DNA of 64,000 nucleotides from Trichococcus shcherbakoviae (GTDB lineage: Bacteria > Bacillota > Bacilli > Lactobacillales > Aerococcaceae), in contig NZ_OY762653.1 of the NCBI RefSeq assembly GCF_963666195.1, positions 2,530,501 to 2,594,500 on the forward strand. Direction: 5' to 3'. Under the pieces are notes generated by a model. That model made no database searches. It worked only from the letters and a program-made list of their open reading frames with translations, and had not been told where the DNA came from. The stretch's first letter is position 1. Every line of letters begins with the position of its first letter. Position numbers and translations under genes: made by a program. Below, piece by piece: positions 61,885 to 64,000 of this stretch.

Positions 61885-62100
61885 CTGTAGGGCTGAACAA
61901 CCCGTTCAGCATTTCTTGGCCAGCTTCACGGGTTAGCCCTTCGGAAAAGATAAAGGAACCCCTTGTCTCTACGAGCCAAGGATACTATTCGACTAACCTG
62001 CTGACGCAGGAAGTCTCTCAGCATATTGCGCTCTACGATGCTCATACGGTATGATTTCCTAAATTTCTTTCAGGGCTGAACAACCCGTTCAGCATTTCTG
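61885..62100. repeat. Family B long palindromic element, copy B4, with a duplicated right end
   Basis: Begins with a stray right end (AGGGCTGAACAACCCGTTC then AGCATTTCTT, 61889-61917), then a full copy: left arm from AGCTTCACGGGTTAGCCCTT (61922), an altered inner part with hairpins CCTTG/CAAGG and CCTG/CAGG, the conserved TATTGCGCTCTACGATGCTC (62023-62043), and the right arm from GATTTCCTAAATTTCTTTC (62052) ending CCCGTTCAGC. It fills the space between the convergent lplA and trpS genes. Confidence 0.85.
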
Positions 62101-63108
<1,008 letters not shown>

Positions 63109-63482
63109 TTAAGTACGTCATTATTTATTATAACGCAAATCGGGTTTGTATTCACGATTTAAATCGAATGCACAAAGTCGGATGACTGTGGAGGCAATGG
63201 AAGCGTTTTTAAAATTTAGACTGAATTCGGAAAAAAATAATTATCAAACAATATTTATTATAAATTGTAAAATTTCGAATTTGAGATACGTTCGGTTAAA
63301 ATGCTGTTAGATAAGGTTTTCACAAACTTCTTGCTGACTATTGAAAAGTGAAGATGTGTCGTAAATGTGACAGAATTTTGTAGAACCCTAAAAAAAAGGA
63401 TAGCTATTGTGTGCGTATTGGTTTATAATAGTATATGTAAGTGATTCACAAACAAAACTTACAAAAAAAGGAGAGATCAGAG

Positions 63483-63881
63483 ATGGTAACATTATATACT
63501 TCCCCAAGTTGTACCTCATGTCGCAAGGCACGTGCATGGCTAGAAGAAAATAACATCCCTTATACTGAAAGGAATATATTCTCCGAACCTTTGACAGAAA
63601 TTGAAATCAAAAGCATCCTGAAAATGACTGAAGAAGGCACTGAAGAAATTATTTCCACTCGATCCAAAGCGTTCCAAGAACTGAACATCGACTTAGACGA
63701 TTTACCTTTAAATACATTATTCACTCTGATCGAGGATAATCCCGGCCTGTTGCGTCGTCCGATCATTCTGGACGAGAAACGTTTGCAAGTGGGATACAAC
63801 GAAGACGAAATCCGTCGTTTCTTGCCGAGGGAAGTCCGCGCGTTGGAACTACAAAAAGCGCAAAGATTGGCAAACTTCTAG
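63483..63881 (+). CDS. spx: Transcriptional regulator Spx
   Basis: A 132-residue ArsC-fold protein that binds the RNA polymerase alpha subunit and activates thiol-stress genes. The redox switch CTSC (about 10-13, [12 protein letters not shown]) and the family motif [26 protein letters not shown] are present. The ATG at 63483 follows AGGAGAG; the frame is open earlier but lacks a start. TATAAT lies near 63424. The gap 63094-63400 is A+T rich with no recognisable gene. Confidence 0.95.
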   Translation: MVTLYTSPSCTSCRKARAWLEENNIPYTERNIFSEPLTEIEIKSILKMTEEGTEEIISTRSKAFQELNIDLDDLPLNTLFTLIEDNPGLLRRPIILDEKRLQVGYNEDEIRRFLPREVRALELQKAQRLANF

Positions 63882-63907
63882 TCAACAGCAACTAAACAGG
63901 AATCAAC

Positions 63908-63947
63908 AGACAAGTGCACCGGATCAACGGCTGTACTTGTCTTTTTT
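63908..63947 (+). terminator. Terminator of spx
   Basis: AGACAAGTGCA (63908-63918) pairs with TGTACTTGTCT (63932-63942, one G-T), followed by T. Nothing recognisable follows to the window end. Confidence 0.92.
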
Positions 63948-64000
63948 GACCGCAAAACGTTGGCATTTTGACAGGAAAGAAACGCTCAGATGAGAAAACA

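Overview
The window looks like a chromosomal segment of a low-to-mid G+C Firmicute of the order Lactobacillales. The family Carnobacteriaceae fits best, and a Trichococcus-like genus is my guess, from the roughly 45-50% G+C impression, the PBP2A-type penicillin-binding protein, InfC beginning like that of enterococci, and gene order. No species can be named from the sequence alone.

Layout. 1-4.0 kb: the 3' part of a 23S rRNA gene, a 5S gene and twelve tRNA genes (Asn-Ser-Glu-Val-Asp-Phe-Tyr-Trp-His-Gln-Cys-Leu), closed by a terminator. 4.0-12.9 kb: accessory genes, namely a GNAT acetyltransferase, two paralogous AdhR/NmlR-like MerR regulators (both with Cys52), a DXS-like enzyme, a GH1 phospho-beta-glucosidase, a YhgE/Pip membrane protein with an Rrf2-type regulator, and Hsp20. 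13-21.6 kb: RNA modification (RlmA, QueG, TrmL), a phosphohexomutase, a CNNM/CBS ion transporter and PBP2A. 22.3-34 kb: a block whose order matches the Bacillus subtilis yheA-yhaO-yhaN-yhaM-prsA-yhaH-hit-ecsAB region, interrupted by an aldo/keto reductase-MarR pair. 34.4-41.1 kb: ytmP-trmB-ytzB-ytoP-ytpP-ytpR-(motor-less SftA-like protein)-murC. 41.5-52 kb: a hotdog protein, then polA-mutM-coaE-nrdR-dnaB-dnaI-thrS, with thrS under a T-box. 52-58.2 kb: an M20 peptidase, the folate cluster folE-folP-folB-folK, infC-rpmI-rplT with a leader RNA, and a second M42 peptidase. 58.3-64 kb: a protoporphyrinogen-oxidase-like flavoprotein, yhfI, lplA, trpS and spx.

Most coding DNA is conserved housekeeping. 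The unusual material is between genes. At least four families of intergenic repeats occur, all able to fold into hairpins. Two of them keep their pairing while the paired bases change from copy to copy: family A, a nested three-stem hairpin with an A-rich apical loop, has five copies in two clusters; family B, an element of about 120-250 nt with conserved internal boxes and a long palindrome, has four main copies plus fragments. One family B copy lies between the T-box terminator and the thrS start codon, so it is part of the thrS mRNA. I regard families A and B as the best candidates for an undescribed system.

Regulation visible in the sequence includes two divergent MerR-type promoters with 19-bp spacers and near-identical operators, an attenuator-like leader before queG, a leader of about 260 nt before the CNNM transporter gene, a T-box before thrS, an L20-type leader before infC, and an ATA start codon on infC.
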